A DNA stretch of 56,135 bases from Mycobacterium sp. D16Q13 (GTDB taxonomy: Bacteria > Actinomycetota > Actinomycetes > Mycobacteriales > Mycobacteriaceae), in assembly GCF_002013375.1 (NCBI RefSeq), contig NZ_MAEW01000027.1, forward strand, positions 1 through 56,135, written 5' to 3'. The notes under the pieces were generated by a model. That model saw nothing but the letters and a program-made list of their open reading frames with translations, was not told where the DNA came from and searched no databases. The position numbers and the translations under genes were made by a program. This document shows, piece after piece, positions 34,164 to 42,228 of the stretch (position 1 is the stretch's first letter; each line of letters opens with the position of its first letter).

Positions 34164-34613
34164 GTGGCGATCATCTTTGATCGATTAGCTATTCAAGTAA
34201 TTGCCAGCACTGGTTTATGTGCGGCCGCCCTGGCATGGGCGCCGTCCGCGGTCGCGGAGTCACTCGCCGTCGGGTACTACGCCATCGACGACAGCGCCGG
34301 CGGCTCCGGTAAAGGTGCGCTCGTCGGCGCCCCCGCCGCAGGAGCGGCACCCATAGCCGGTGTGCCGATTCTGCCGGGGCCTGTCGCGGCACCCGCCGCG
34401 CCCGTCGTTCCGGCAGCACCCGTTGTCCCGGCCGCGCCGATTGTTCCTGCGGCGCCGGTGGTTCCGGCGGCACCCGCTGTCGTCCCCGCCGCCGCACCCC
34501 TGGATGGCGCGCTGGCCGCAGGCCCCGTGGCAGGCAAGGGCGCACCGGTCGGTTCTACGGTTCCGGGTGGTCCGACCCCGGGCGTTCCGACCCCGGCCGG
34601 CCCGCAGGACTGA
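34164..34613 (+). CDS. Secreted Ala/Pro/Val-rich repeat protein
   Basis: A 149-residue protein. A signal peptide (about 1-31, ending APSAVAES) leads to a short segment (VGYYAIDDSAGGSGKG) and then a low-complexity region of PAAPVV repeats, ending PTPGVPTPAGPQD. No Cys in the mature part and no known domain. GTG start behind GGGAG. Such Pro/Ala-rich secreted proteins in mycobacteria are often cell-wall-associated antigens, but that is inference. It has its own long leader and its own strong terminator, so it is a single-gene unit. Confidence 0.75.
   Translation: MAIIFDRLAIQVIASTGLCAAALAWAPSAVAESLAVGYYAIDDSAGGSGKGALVGAPAAGAAPIAGVPILPGPVAAPAAPVVPAAPVVPAAPIVPAAPVVPAAPAVVPAAAPLDGALAAGPVAGKGAPVGSTVPGGPTPGVPTPAGPQD
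34392..34500 (+). repeat. 18-bp-period coding repeat (PAAPVV units)
   Basis: About five hexapeptide units PAAPVV/PAAPIV are encoded in tandem with silent variation between copies, so the repeat is old at protein level rather than a fresh DNA duplication. Confidence 0.7.
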
Positions 34614-34633
34614 TCGCCACACCCGATTCCCCG

Positions 34634-34678
34634 AATGATGCCGAGGCTCCCCTAAGGAGTCTCGGCATCATTGTTTTT
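34634..34678 (+). terminator. Strong intrinsic terminator
   Basis: A 17-base stem (34634-34650 with 34656-34672, a single G-T type mismatch) with loop CCTAA is followed by G and five T. This is a textbook rho-independent terminator, uncommon in mycobacteria, 20 bases after the stop of the secreted-protein gene. The stem could also serve the convergent L,D-transpeptidase gene. Confidence 0.9.
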
Positions 34679-34723
34679 CGCTCATTATTAAGGGCCGCAG
34701 CTGGTTCCAAGCTTGTCGCGCCG

Positions 34724-35539
34724 CTACTCCTGCACGACTACCGGATCGCCGATATTGACGTTGTTGAAGTACCACTCGGCGGCAGCCGGAGGCAGGCTGA
34801 TGCAGCCGTGGCTGACGTTCTCATAGCCCATCGCCGGCACGGCCCACGGAGCCGAATGCACGAAGAGGCCGCGGTTGGTGAAACGGACGGCGTTCTCCAC
34901 GTCGATTTTGTAGCCATCGGGAGCTGTGACAGGAATGCCGACGCTGCTGGAATCCATCAGCACCGAGCGCTCCTTACCTAAGACCGAGTAGGTGCCGACG
35001 GGTGTCGGATACTCCGGCCGGCCCATCGAGGCCGGGAAGACCCCCTCCTCGCCCAGACGGGGAAGATGATGCGGCGCAGGCAATCCCGTCTCCCCATCCG
35101 ACGGTCGTCGCCACACTCCTTCGTAGGACACCGTGAACGTGTGCCGAGAGATACTGGCGATACCAATAAGGGCAGGGCCGGTCGAGATCTCCGCGGGCTT
35201 GCCACCCACCATCAACTTCACCGTGCTGTGCGACGGCCAGAACCGGTCCGGAATCCATTGCACGACGTCGTTATCGATCCATTCGTACTTCCCCGTCATG
35301 GCGGGCGTTGACGTGATCCCCAGCGCCCGCTCGGCGGCCTGGCGGTTGGCAATGGGGCCGTTGAAAGTCACTACCACGGGGTGCGCAATACCCACAGACT
35401 TGTCGGGTGTGGGCGCAATGGATCTGATGTCCAGATTAAGCGGCAGACTGACCGCCGTGGTCTCGACGGCGGTGGCACGCCCGGCCAGCGTCGCCGCAAC
35501 CACGGATACCGCGACAACCATGTGAAGAACTGTCCTCAT
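34724..35539 (-). CDS. L,D-transpeptidase (YkuD domain)
   Basis: A 271-residue exported enzyme that makes 3-3 cross-links in peptidoglycan. There is a signal peptide (about 1-25), an Ig-like domain (about 35-125, SIAPTPDKSVGIAHPVVVTFNGPI) and the YkuD catalytic domain with YPTPVGTYSVL, His228 and the SHGC motif (Ser243-Cys246, Cys246 nucleophile). The linker before the YkuD domain is shorter and different from that of LdtMt2 (HTFTVSYEGVWRRPSDGETGLPAPHH). No lipobox is seen. These enzymes are carbapenem targets and partly explain beta-lactam behaviour of mycobacteria. Confidence 0.92.
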   Translation of the reverse strand: MRTVLHMVVAVSVVAATLAGRATAVETTAVSLPLNLDIRSIAPTPDKSVGIAHPVVVTFNGPIANRQAAERALGITSTPAMTGKYEWIDNDVVQWIPDRFWPSHSTVKLMVGGKPAEISTGPALIGIASISRHTFTVSYEGVWRRPSDGETGLPAPHHLPRLGEEGVFPASMGRPEYPTPVGTYSVLGKERSVLMDSSSVGIPVTAPDGYKIDVENAVRFTNRGLFVHSAPWAVPAMGYENVSHGCISLPPAAAEWYFNNVNIGDPVVVQE

Positions 35540-35702
35540 CGACCCGACCCCTTTGGGATGACCACTTCGTCATGAACGATGTGATCGTATGGACGTGTCA
35601 GGGCCGGAAGTAGCGGGCGCGCTTGCCGTTTCGGTAACGCGTTCCCCACGGTTTGATAACGAAAAAGTCCGTGGAATTGGCCCGCTAACTGGTCTCAGAG
35701 GA

Positions 35703-35719
35703 ACCCCAAATTATGGGGT
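35703..35719. terminator. Short hairpin ACCCCA-N5-TGGGGT after tetR
   Basis: A perfect 6-base-arm dyad lies just beyond the tetR stop, upstream of the L,D-transpeptidase gene. It lacks a clear T run on the minus strand, so it may be a weak terminator or a protein site. Confidence 0.4.
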
Positions 35720-35723
35720 CTCA

Positions 35724-36296
35724 TCAGGCGTTTTCCCCAGAGATGAGGTCCGTCAACAACGGGGACATCAGCGCGACAATCTCGTCGTCGCTGGCGGCCG
35801 CCAGATCGGGCATCTGCAAGAGGTACCGCTGACTGGCAATCCCCATCAATACGGCACTTAACAATGCCGCTCGCAGCCGCGCGTCGGGCCGCTCGATGGT
35901 GGCCGCCACCGAACTCACCGCGTGATCGGTTACCTGCTCGCGCAACAACTTCAGGGCATCCTCGCTGGTCATGCTATTACGCAGCAGCACCGCCATGGGG
36001 CCATCCGGCTCGGCCGCCCATCCCGAGAGCAAGCCGCGCAGATAGTTCTCGGCTGTTTCCGCGGGATCCGTCACGGTCAGCTCGTCTACCGGGATTCTCC
36101 ACTGGACAGCCTCGCGAAAAAGGTTGCTCTTGCTCCCGAAGTATTGGATGACCGACGACTTATCTACGTCGGCGGCGGCCGCGATACCCCGAATCGTGGC
36201 CTTCTCGTACCCGACCTCGGCGAACACCCGGCGCGCGGCCGACAGGATTCGTTGCCGCGTCCGCTGTCCCTTGCGCTCGGGTGTTGGTGAAGACAT
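35724..36296 (-). CDS. TetR-family transcriptional regulator
   Basis: A 190-residue TetR protein: RKGQRTRQRILSAARRVFAEVGYEKATIRGIAAAADVDKSSVIQYFGSKSNLF is the DNA-binding domain, followed by a TetR_C domain (ENYLRGLLSGWAAEPDGPMAVLLRNS) of the type often annotated as AcrR-like in actinobacteria. ATG 36296 fits the family start. It is divergent from the methyltransferase gene with an ACAGCTGT palindrome at 36325-36332 between them as a possible operator. Confidence 0.9.
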   Translation of the reverse strand: MSSPTPERKGQRTRQRILSAARRVFAEVGYEKATIRGIAAAADVDKSSVIQYFGSKSNLFREAVQWRIPVDELTVTDPAETAENYLRGLLSGWAAEPDGPMAVLLRNSMTSEDALKLLREQVTDHAVSSVAATIERPDARLRAALLSAVLMGIASQRYLLQMPDLAAASDDEIVALMSPLLTDLISGENA

Positions 36297-36375
36297 GGAC
36301 ACATCCTCGCAGGAATAAAAGTAGACAGCTGTTGAGTTATTGTGGTCGAGGATTCCGATGGGAAGGGACGAACGC

Positions 36376-36989
36376 ATGACACACGTAATCGACTGGGATG
36401 GCGCCTACGGGAAGAGGACACGCCTGCGTGGAACATCGGTGCACCACAGCCCGAGTACGCCGCACTCATCGACCAAGACGGTGTTGTGCGCGGCGAGGTA
36501 CTCGACGCCGGGTGCGGATACGCCGAACTCGCGCTGGCCCTGGCCGCGCGTGGACACACCGTCGTGGGGATCGACCTGACGCCCACCGCAGTGGAAGCTG
36601 CCACGGCCGCCGCCGCTGAACGCGGTCTGCGCACTGCCACGTTCCAGCAGGCTGATATCAGCTCATTCACCGGTTACGACGGCCGATTCTCGACCATCTT
36701 CGATAGTGGTCTGCTGCATGCGCTGCCCGCAGAGCTGCGCGACGGGTACCTGCAGTCCGTTCATCGTGCGGCGGCGCCCGGCGCCGCGTTCTACATCCTG
36801 GCGTTCGGCACCGGCGCGTTCCCGGACCACAACGGTCCCGCACCGACACAGTTCACCGAAGAGCAGCTACGCGAGGTGCTCTCGCAGCACTGGCAGGTCG
36901 AGAGCATTCGCCCCGCGCGTCTCCAGGCGGGAATCGGCGAAGCGCGTGTGCAGTTGCCCGGACATCTCGTGATCGCCCGCAAGGCCTAA
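36376..36989 (+). pseudogene. Class I SAM-dependent methyltransferase with apparent one-base frameshift
   Basis: The N-terminus MTHVIDWDGAYG (ATG 36376) is in one frame, and EEDTPAWNIGAPQPEYAAL onwards is in another. Family members read continuously as MTHVIDWDxAY...PxWNIGxPQPE, so one base appears lost from a G run: adding a G to GGG at 36409-36411 restores the frame. The rest is an intact methyltransferase with SAM motif I VLDAGCGYAE, motif II VVGIDLTP and post-motifs QADISSF and IFDSGLLHAL. The second frame is open back to a GTG at 36342 which has no homology at its start, so a translated product with an altered N-terminus is possible. Divergent from a TetR gene. Real frameshift or sequencing error cannot be told apart here. 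Confidence 0.75.
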
Positions 36990-37000
36990 GGGGCCCTGTG

Positions 37001-37390
37001 ATGGCCTTTACCCCGAGTGAACGGGAGTTTCTGCGCCTACAGCCCATAGGTCGTCTGTGCACCCTAGGCGCCGACGGCGATCCGCAGATCAGACCGGTAG
37101 GTGTACACCTCAGTCCTGATGGAGCGATCGACATCGTCGGTCACGCGCTGGCATCAACGCAGAAGTGGCGCAACGTGATCGGTAACCCGCGCGTGGCCTT
37201 CATCGTCGACGAAGTGATCTCGGTGAAACCGCCGCGGGCGCACGGCATCGAGATCCGCGGGACGGCGGAGGTGATGCCCGATCAGGGCAGCACCGACGGC
37301 GGGCTAAGCGGCGACATCATCCGAATTACGCCGCACCGGATCATCTCGTGGGGAATCGAAGACCCACAGACGCGCGGGAGAAACGTCTGA
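37001..37390 (+). CDS. PPOX-class F420/FMN-dependent oxidoreductase
   Basis: A 129-residue split-barrel protein: PSEREFLRLQPIGRLCTLGADGDPQIRPVGVHLSPDGAIDIVGHAL, KWRNVIGNPRVAFIVDEV and a C-terminal IRITPHRIISWGI. This wording is typical of the PPOX-class family with the F420-binding subgroup (about 130 residues). The ATG at 37001 follows GTG at 36998; both are possible. It lies 11 bases downstream of the methyltransferase and is likely cotranscribed. Confidence 0.85.
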   Translation: MAFTPSEREFLRLQPIGRLCTLGADGDPQIRPVGVHLSPDGAIDIVGHALASTQKWRNVIGNPRVAFIVDEVISVKPPRAHGIEIRGTAEVMPDQGSTDGGLSGDIIRITPHRIISWGIEDPQTRGRNV

Positions 37391-37433
37391 CGGACACGGG
37401 CGAGGCATCCTGCCTTAAGCATGCTGCGCCGAA

Positions 37434-38276
37434 TCAGTCCTTCATGTGCGGCGCAAGCAGTGTGCTCCATGCGCGTACGAGCTTGTTGTATTCGTCCTCG
37501 CAGCCGTCAGCGCGGTCTTGCGGGAGGAGGCCGTCGGTGACGACGTCAGCGTTGCCGTTCGGGTTCGAGCCGTAGATCCAACATTCGAAGTTGTACATGC
37601 GCGCCTCATTGAGCGTGTGAACGTCGGCGAGCGCCGCCTCGTCCGGGCTTCCATCCTCCTGACTCTCGACTCTGTAGGCACGCGCAATGTCCTTGGCGGC
37701 CTGGACGTTCTCGGGGTCGACGTGGCCATCGTCGTCGGGCGTCAGCAGCACGTATGCCGACATCTGGTCCGCTACGTCTTCCTCACGGCCGGTGGCAGGC
37801 AGGTCGTAAAGATCAATCGCCATGTGACCGAGTTCGTGGTAGAAGGATGCGACGGCAATCCGGTAGGCGACACCTTCGGGATCGGGATCCGCGGCCTCAC
37901 GGAATATCCGCAGACTCTCGTCGACGTCCTCGTAACACATGGTGAGCGATCTATCCGATTGGCTCCAATAGTCGTTGGCCTCGCCGCACTGTGAACCGAC
38001 CAGCGGGACATCGAAGGGAAGATTGAAAGAGTCCGTGACGCTTTGGGCCAAGTCTTCGAGTAGATGCTCGCCCTGTAGCAGCGCACGTCCTCTCGTCGCT
38101 TCCGGCGTGGAGGCGTCCTCGTAATTCGTAGTCATGCGCCCGGCCACAGGCGCTGCCTCAGTGGTTGACGACGCGGCAATCCCCGATTCCGTGGGCATTG
38201 GGTGGCCGCCGCTCCCACAGCCTGCCGTCAACATCGCCGCTACCAGTAGCCCAATCCTGGCCGTATGTACCTGCAC
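37434..38276 (-). CDS. Lipoprotein metallopeptidase (DUF4344-like)
   Basis: A 280-residue protein. Lipobox LTAGC (Cys20) predicts a lipid anchor. The zinc motif is HELGH (His147, Glu148, His151) in FYHELGHMAIDLYDLPATGREEDVADQM, with downstream acidic residues (Glu165-Asp170) as the probable third ligand, matching the putative metallopeptidase family DUF4344. Cys pairs (CGEAND, MCYEDV, NFECW, DGCEDEY) likely form disulfides. GTG start with GAGAGGA upstream. Likely acts in the periplasm/cell wall. Convergent with the PPOX gene. Confidence 0.82.
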   Translation of the reverse strand: MQVHTARIGLLVAAMLTAGCGSGGHPMPTESGIAASSTTEAAPVAGRMTTNYEDASTPEATRGRALLQGEHLLEDLAQSVTDSFNLPFDVPLVGSQCGEANDYWSQSDRSLTMCYEDVDESLRIFREAADPDPEGVAYRIAVASFYHELGHMAIDLYDLPATGREEDVADQMSAYVLLTPDDDGHVDPENVQAAKDIARAYRVESQEDGSPDEAALADVHTLNEARMYNFECWIYGSNPNGNADVVTDGLLPQDRADGCEDEYNKLVRAWSTLLAPHMKD

Positions 38277-38587
38277 GAGAAATCCTCTCCATGCCGATTT
38301 CGCCCACCGATACGGAAATCCGTGGTGGATGCCCCGGAAGCATACAATCCGTTTCCTGAATCAGCACCAGCGTTCGATATACCTGCGCCGCCAGTCAAAC
38401 ATCTTGTGGCCCAAGCTGATCCCAGGCCGATCCACCGCAGCGAAAAGCGTCTATTTATACGACTCACGCCCTTCGCGCCTTCGAAATTGTTTACGGCTTT
38501 CAAGAAATGCGCCACGTATTCGACTTCACGGCAGGAACATTCATTTGTTCTACGGACACAGGCGGGCTGGCCTACGATGCGGTTGTG
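38277..38587. other. 311-bp divergent intergenic region
   Basis: This region separates the metallopeptidase lipoprotein gene (leftward) from the repeat lipoprotein gene (rightward). It is less GC-rich than coding DNA, with TATTTATA-like stretches near 38451-38461 that may be promoter elements. No hairpin terminator, RNA gene or conserved ORF was seen. Confidence 0.5.
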
Positions 38588-39085
38588 ATGAAATCGGTTC
38601 AATGCCGGTTGGTTGTTGCACTCACCGCCGCCGCCGTGACAACAATCCCCGGCTGTTCACAGCCCGCCAAAAGCCCCGCACCATCGGTGTCGCCGTCGAC
38701 CACCAAGGCGCCACACGGCTCGAGTTCGCCGGGCCAGTCCACGCCAAAGAGCACAACCACCTCCGTGGTAACGCTGCCGGGTGGAAAGACAACTACCACA
38801 ACGATTGTGATGATCCCGAGTCCGAACGGTGACGGATCGATGGTGCCCTGCGAGGGCAGCATCTGCACCAACCCCAACTATGGAGGTGGAGAGAATCCTG
38901 GCGGGGATGGGCCACCCGAACCCGGACGGACCGTATTTAGCGGTCCATCCGATGGACCGCCCGAACCCGGGCAGACCACCTTCAGCAGTCCGACTCAAGG
39001 CCCACCCGAACCTGGACAAACCACCTTCAACGCCCCTGCCGACGGGCCGCCCGAACCGGGGCAAACAACGTTCAACAGCAACTAG
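38588..39085 (+). CDS. Repeat-containing lipoprotein (GPPEPGQTTF repeats)
   Basis: A 165-residue lipoprotein with lipobox IPGCS (Cys near residue 20), a Ser/Thr/Pro-rich linker, a segment with two Cys (VPCEGSICTNPNYGG) and four 15-residue tandem repeats ending the protein. Repeat wording is xGPPEPGQTTFxxPx. ATG 38588 is chosen because the signal peptide starts there; the upstream frame has no such character. The repeats could be a cell-wall spanning or ligand-binding stalk. It lies 21 bases before a secreted-type protease gene, probably one operon. Confidence 0.75.
   Translation: MKSVQCRLVVALTAAAVTTIPGCSQPAKSPAPSVSPSTTKAPHGSSSPGQSTPKSTTTSVVTLPGGKTTTTTIVMIPSPNGDGSMVPCEGSICTNPNYGGGENPGGDGPPEPGRTVFSGPSDGPPEPGQTTFSSPTQGPPEPGQTTFNAPADGPPEPGQTTFNSN
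38906..39082 (+). repeat. 45-bp tandem repeat (four copies) in lipoprotein gene
   Basis: Four units at about 38906-38950, 38951-38995, 38996-39040 and 39041-39082 encode xGPPEPG[QR]T[TV]F with variable ends. Codons differ between units, so the repeat is maintained at protein level; length variation between strains would be expected. Confidence 0.8.
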
Positions 39086-39106
39086 TTGGAGCGCTGGATA
39101 GACACC

Positions 39107-40015
39107 GTGAACAGCCCGTTTCATCCTCTACCACCTCCACCACCGTGGCCGCCGCAGCCTGTTCCGACTCGGACTTCGCCGCGGCGGATTTTGCGGCGGT
39201 TACTCGTCGTCACGACTGGAATCGTTGCGGCCGTGGCAATCACACTGACAGTTCTCGTCCTATGGCCGAATCCCACTGTGCCAGCGGAACAACCGAACAT
39301 GACGCCGGTAATGACTGGCACCAACAATGACTGGTTGTCCTTCGATGACTTTGTACCGGGAATCGCTATCGCTACCGACAACATTTCCGATTCCACACAC
39401 ACGCTCGAATGCACGCTGGCATTCCTCGGGCGGGATTCCTCAGGTGCGGCGATCGCCTTTACCGCAGGGCACTGCGACCAAGACGGCTATACCGACCGGC
39501 CTTACTTCACCCGAAAGGCCGACCCGGACAACTCGATTGACTTGGGCGATTTCACCACCTTCCAAACCGCCGATCAGCGCAACAAAGTAGTCAAGACTGA
39601 CAAGGACGACTGGTCCGACTTCGCCATGATCACGGTGGACACCGCACTCGCCGCCACGGCGGAAGATAACTCCCGTATTGCCGGGGTATACCGAGTCACC
39701 AAGGTCCTGAACCACCACTATCTACTGAACACCAACGTGACTCTGTGCAAGTTCGGCTTTGTCTCCGGAGAGACCTGCGGCAAGGTCGAACGGGTCACCG
39801 AGTCCCGAATCGAAGCGGACCTATTCTCCCTGCCAGGAGATTCCGGTGCTCCTGCGTACGTAAAGCTGGGCAACAATGAGGTGGCCGCTGTCGGCATCCT
39901 GCGCGGATCCCCCGAAGGGGACGACGGCTACACCGAATTCACGCTGTTAGCGCCCGTGCTCGAAACCACCAAGGCCACCGTGTTCTGCGGTAGCTCGAGC
40001 TGTCCCGCACCCTAG
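39107..40015 (+). CDS. Membrane-anchored trypsin-like serine protease
   Basis: A 302-residue protein with a cytoplasmic proline-rich N-terminus (HPLPPPPPWPPQPVP), one membrane helix (about 32-53) and an extracytoplasmic chymotrypsin-fold domain. The catalytic triad is His122 (FTAGHC), Asp171 (WSDFAMI) and Ser246 (LPGDSGAPA). Cys pairs (Cys102/Cys123, Cys214/Cys224) fit disulfides. The GTG at 39107 is preferred; the frame continues to a TTG right after the previous stop. The neighbour lipoprotein may be a substrate or partner. Proline-rich N-termini of this kind occur in mycobacterial membrane proteins that interact with wall machinery. Confidence 0.82.
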   Translation: MNSPFHPLPPPPPWPPQPVPTRTSPRRILRRLLVVTTGIVAAVAITLTVLVLWPNPTVPAEQPNMTPVMTGTNNDWLSFDDFVPGIAIATDNISDSTHTLECTLAFLGRDSSGAAIAFTAGHCDQDGYTDRPYFTRKADPDNSIDLGDFTTFQTADQRNKVVKTDKDDWSDFAMITVDTALAATAEDNSRIAGVYRVTKVLNHHYLLNTNVTLCKFGFVSGETCGKVERVTESRIEADLFSLPGDSGAPAYVKLGNNEVAAVGILRGSPEGDDGYTEFTLLAPVLETTKATVFCGSSSCPAP

Positions 40016-40069
40016 AAGTGTTCACTGTCCGGCAACGCTTCTGTGCGGTGCCTCCATCGCTCTAGGCAC

Positions 40070-40549
40070 TCACGGGCGTTGTGTTCCGGAATCGGGCACG
40101 GCAGCAACGGCCGCCCTTACCGGGAGCCAGATGAGGGACACCAGAACCACTCCGCTGCTGCTCATCAGAATCTCCCCGGCCCAGTATCCGTGGTAGGCGG
40201 GGGCCAGCAACATCAACGCCGCCGCTGCCGACGTGCTGAGTCCCTGGCAGACCAGGAACACATCAACGGCTTGGCGGTATCGGATCGGATTGGCACTCGC
40301 GAAGATCAGATACAACCCCAGACCCACATTGAGCCCACCGAACATCACGTGCCCGTCAAACGCTCCGATGGCCGACGCCATACGCTCCGGAAGCCCACTC
40401 GATGAGCGCGCAAGGGACACCGTCCACCAGATCGCCGTGAAGGAGGTGCCACACCACAACACCCCGACCATGCGCAGTACGTAGGGCAGTAGCGGCGATC
40501 GCGGATCGCCCAACATCCACCGACTACCCGACTTCGGGGTGGCGTTCAT
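40070..40549 (-). CDS. DUF4345-like membrane protein
   Basis: A 159-residue protein with four membrane helices (about 28-46, 65-85, 98-118, 128-148). The motif GAFDGHVMFGGLNVGLGLYLI is characteristic of the DUF4345 family, whose function is unknown. Start ATG 40549 is divergent from a TetR gene and only ten bases from the shared operator, so both genes are likely controlled together. Confidence 0.78.
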   Translation of the reverse strand: MNATPKSGSRWMLGDPRSPLLPYVLRMVGVLWCGTSFTAIWWTVSLARSSSGLPERMASAIGAFDGHVMFGGLNVGLGLYLIFASANPIRYRQAVDVFLVCQGLSTSAAAALMLLAPAYHGYWAGEILMSSSGVVLVSLIWLPVRAAVAAVPDSGTQRP

Positions 40550-40558
40550 CCAGCTATG

Positions 40559-40582
40559 TTAACCTACAGAGGTGTCGGTTAA
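40559..40582. promoter_or_regulatory. TetR operator overlapping the tetR start codon
   Basis: A 24-base dyad TTAACC-N-ACA-N4-TGT-N-GGTTAA lies between the divergent DUF4345 and tetR genes. It includes the tetR GTG (40572), so bound repressor would cover its own start; tetR has no visible ribosome site and may be leaderless. Confidence 0.78.
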
Positions 40583-41192
40583 AAGGCCCGCTGAAATTCG
40601 CCGACGGCTCAAGGGAACTGAGCGACGCACACTGATAGTCGAGGCGGCTCTGCGTCTGCTCAGCGAGCGTCGCTATGACGGCGTGTCCATGGGGGACATC
40701 GCGAAGGCAGCCGGGGTGTCACGCCCGGTCCTTTACGATCACTTTCCGTCGAAGAAGGAACTCGTGCTGTCGCTGTTCCACGATGAGACCGAAGCGCTGC
40801 TCAAACAGATTCGTTCCGCCGCGAGGCAGGGCATGACGCCACGGGAGCGGACCTGGCGCGCCGTTGATGCCTACTTCACCTTCGTCTCTGAGCATCCGGT
40901 GGTGTCGCAGATACTGACACTGGACTCTGCATTCGAACCGGATATTGCCGAAAGCGGTAGGCAGATGCGGACTTTGGCGGAGATGGGCATCGCCCCTCTT
41001 CTGGAGGCCGAGTTTGAGCGCCGCGGTAAGGAACCGGCCAAACGGCTCGCAGAGATCAATGCGGCTGTTCTCGTCGCCGGAATCATCCGGATTTACGAGT
41101 GGTGGCTGGAGCATCCCGGTGTGACCCGCGCGGAGATTGTCGAGTACACCCTGGGCACGCTATGGCCCGGGAGCAACCCGACAATGGGCTGA
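40572..41192 (+). CDS. TetR-family transcriptional regulator
   Basis: A 206-residue TetR protein: GTERRTLIVEAALRLLSERRYDGVSMGDIAKAAGVSRPVLYDHFPSKKELVLSLF is the DNA-binding domain, with VLYDHF as recognition helix. The C-terminal domain includes TFVSEHPVVSQILTLDSAFEPD. The GTG start lies inside a 24-base operator with no Shine-Dalgarno, suggesting a leaderless autoregulated transcript. Its stop is 15 bases from the end of the convergent GH6 gene. Confidence 0.9.
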   Translation: MSVKRPAEIRRRLKGTERRTLIVEAALRLLSERRYDGVSMGDIAKAAGVSRPVLYDHFPSKKELVLSLFHDETEALLKQIRSAARQGMTPRERTWRAVDAYFTFVSEHPVVSQILTLDSAFEPDIAESGRQMRTLAEMGIAPLLEAEFERRGKEPAKRLAEINAAVLVAGIIRIYEWWLEHPGVTRAEIVEYTLGTLWPGSNPTMG

Positions 41193-41207
41193 GGGCGCCG
41201 TAGGGGC

Positions 41208-42164
41208 CTACCGGCCCGCGTTGCGCGCCAGGTCGATCGCGAACTGGTTCACAAAGGTGCCGGCCCGCGGGTCCCCGCGATCGCATGAACCGTCGGATTC
41301 CCCGGGGCGCTTGACCCACAGGTAGGCATCGACGTTCGGGCTCGCGGTGGCCGTGGTGGGCGGGGTGCCCAGTGCCCGGCCGCTGGGATTACACCAGTAG
41401 AGCGCGTCAGCGGTGGGTCCCGCTCCGTTGCGCGAGGTGTCGATTACGTAGTGCGCGCCGTTCGTCATTCCGGAAATCGCGTCGCCGTATCCGATTTCCT
41501 CATCCGTGGTGAAGAAGTTCGCGGTGTTGAGGCTGAAGCCTCGCGCCTTGGCGACGCCGACGTCGTTGAGCCGGGCGGCCATGGTGTCGGCGCTCACCCA
41601 ACGCGAATGGCCGCCGTCGACGTAGAGCGCGGTGGCCGGGTTTCGGGTCAGCGTGTCGACGGCATATCGCATCAGCTCAAAGCGTTCCTGGCGCTGGCCG
41701 GCCGACAGGCAGTCGGCCATGGCGAGCGCATCGGGTTCGAGGATGATCACTGCCGGACCAGAGCCCACAGCGGATGCGACGCCATCGATCCACCCTCGGT
41801 AGGCATCGGCCGACCCGAAGCCCCCGGCCGCGAAGCTGCCACAGTCGCGGTGCGGGATGGCGTACAGAGCGAGTACCGGCGTGGCACCGGACGCCTGCGC
41901 CGCACTGATGTACTTCGCGTCCACGCTGGGAGTCGAGACGTTGTCCATCCAGTACGCCTGCGGCGTGTTGGCGATGGAAGTCAGCTCAGGGCTTCCCCCA
42001 CTCTGCGCGGCACGCATGGCCGCCGAGTTTGGATTGACATAGAACCCCTGACCATCCAACGGGTTATCCGCCCTGGCCACCGGGCCAACGAATAAGCCCA
42101 GACATGTAACGGCCAGGAGGGGGGCGATCCATCGCGCGAGGACACCAGCAGCTGAGGAAATCAC
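41208..42164 (-). CDS. Secreted GH6 cellulase/endoglucanase
   Basis: A 318-residue glycoside hydrolase family 6 protein. Signal peptide (about 1-33, ending ARAD), then the single catalytic domain with LYAIPHRDCGS (the RDC motif with Asp107) and IILEPDALA (proton donor Asp145), TALYVDGGHS, and a C-terminal AYLWVKRPGESDGSC. This matches mycobacterial CelA1-type cellulases, which lack a separate binding module. It would act on beta-1,4-glucan outside the cell; cellulose in biofilms is a possible target. The gene is monocistronic. Confidence 0.92.
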   Translation of the reverse strand: MISSAAGVLARWIAPLLAVTCLGLFVGPVARADNPLDGQGFYVNPNSAAMRAAQSGGSPELTSIANTPQAYWMDNVSTPSVDAKYISAAQASGATPVLALYAIPHRDCGSFAAGGFGSADAYRGWIDGVASAVGSGPAVIILEPDALAMADCLSAGQRQERFELMRYAVDTLTRNPATALYVDGGHSRWVSADTMAARLNDVGVAKARGFSLNTANFFTTDEEIGYGDAISGMTNGAHYVIDTSRNGAGPTADALYWCNPSGRALGTPPTTATASPNVDAYLWVKRPGESDGSCDRGDPRAGTFVNQFAIDLARNAGR

Positions 42165-42228
42165 CTCAGAAAACTAGCGGTATCACGCCCACGAGCGCCA
42201 TTCGGCCCAGGGGGGCAGATCTCGTGGG

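Noticed and set aside
34392..39082. Possible CRISPR arrays at the two tandem-repeat regions
   Set aside because: The repeats are in-frame protein repeats with no spacers and no cas genes.
40559..40582. IdeR box at the tetR/DUF4345 promoter
   Set aside because: TTAACC/GGTTAA arms are reversed and too widely spaced compared with the IdeR consensus; the TetR context explains the dyad better.
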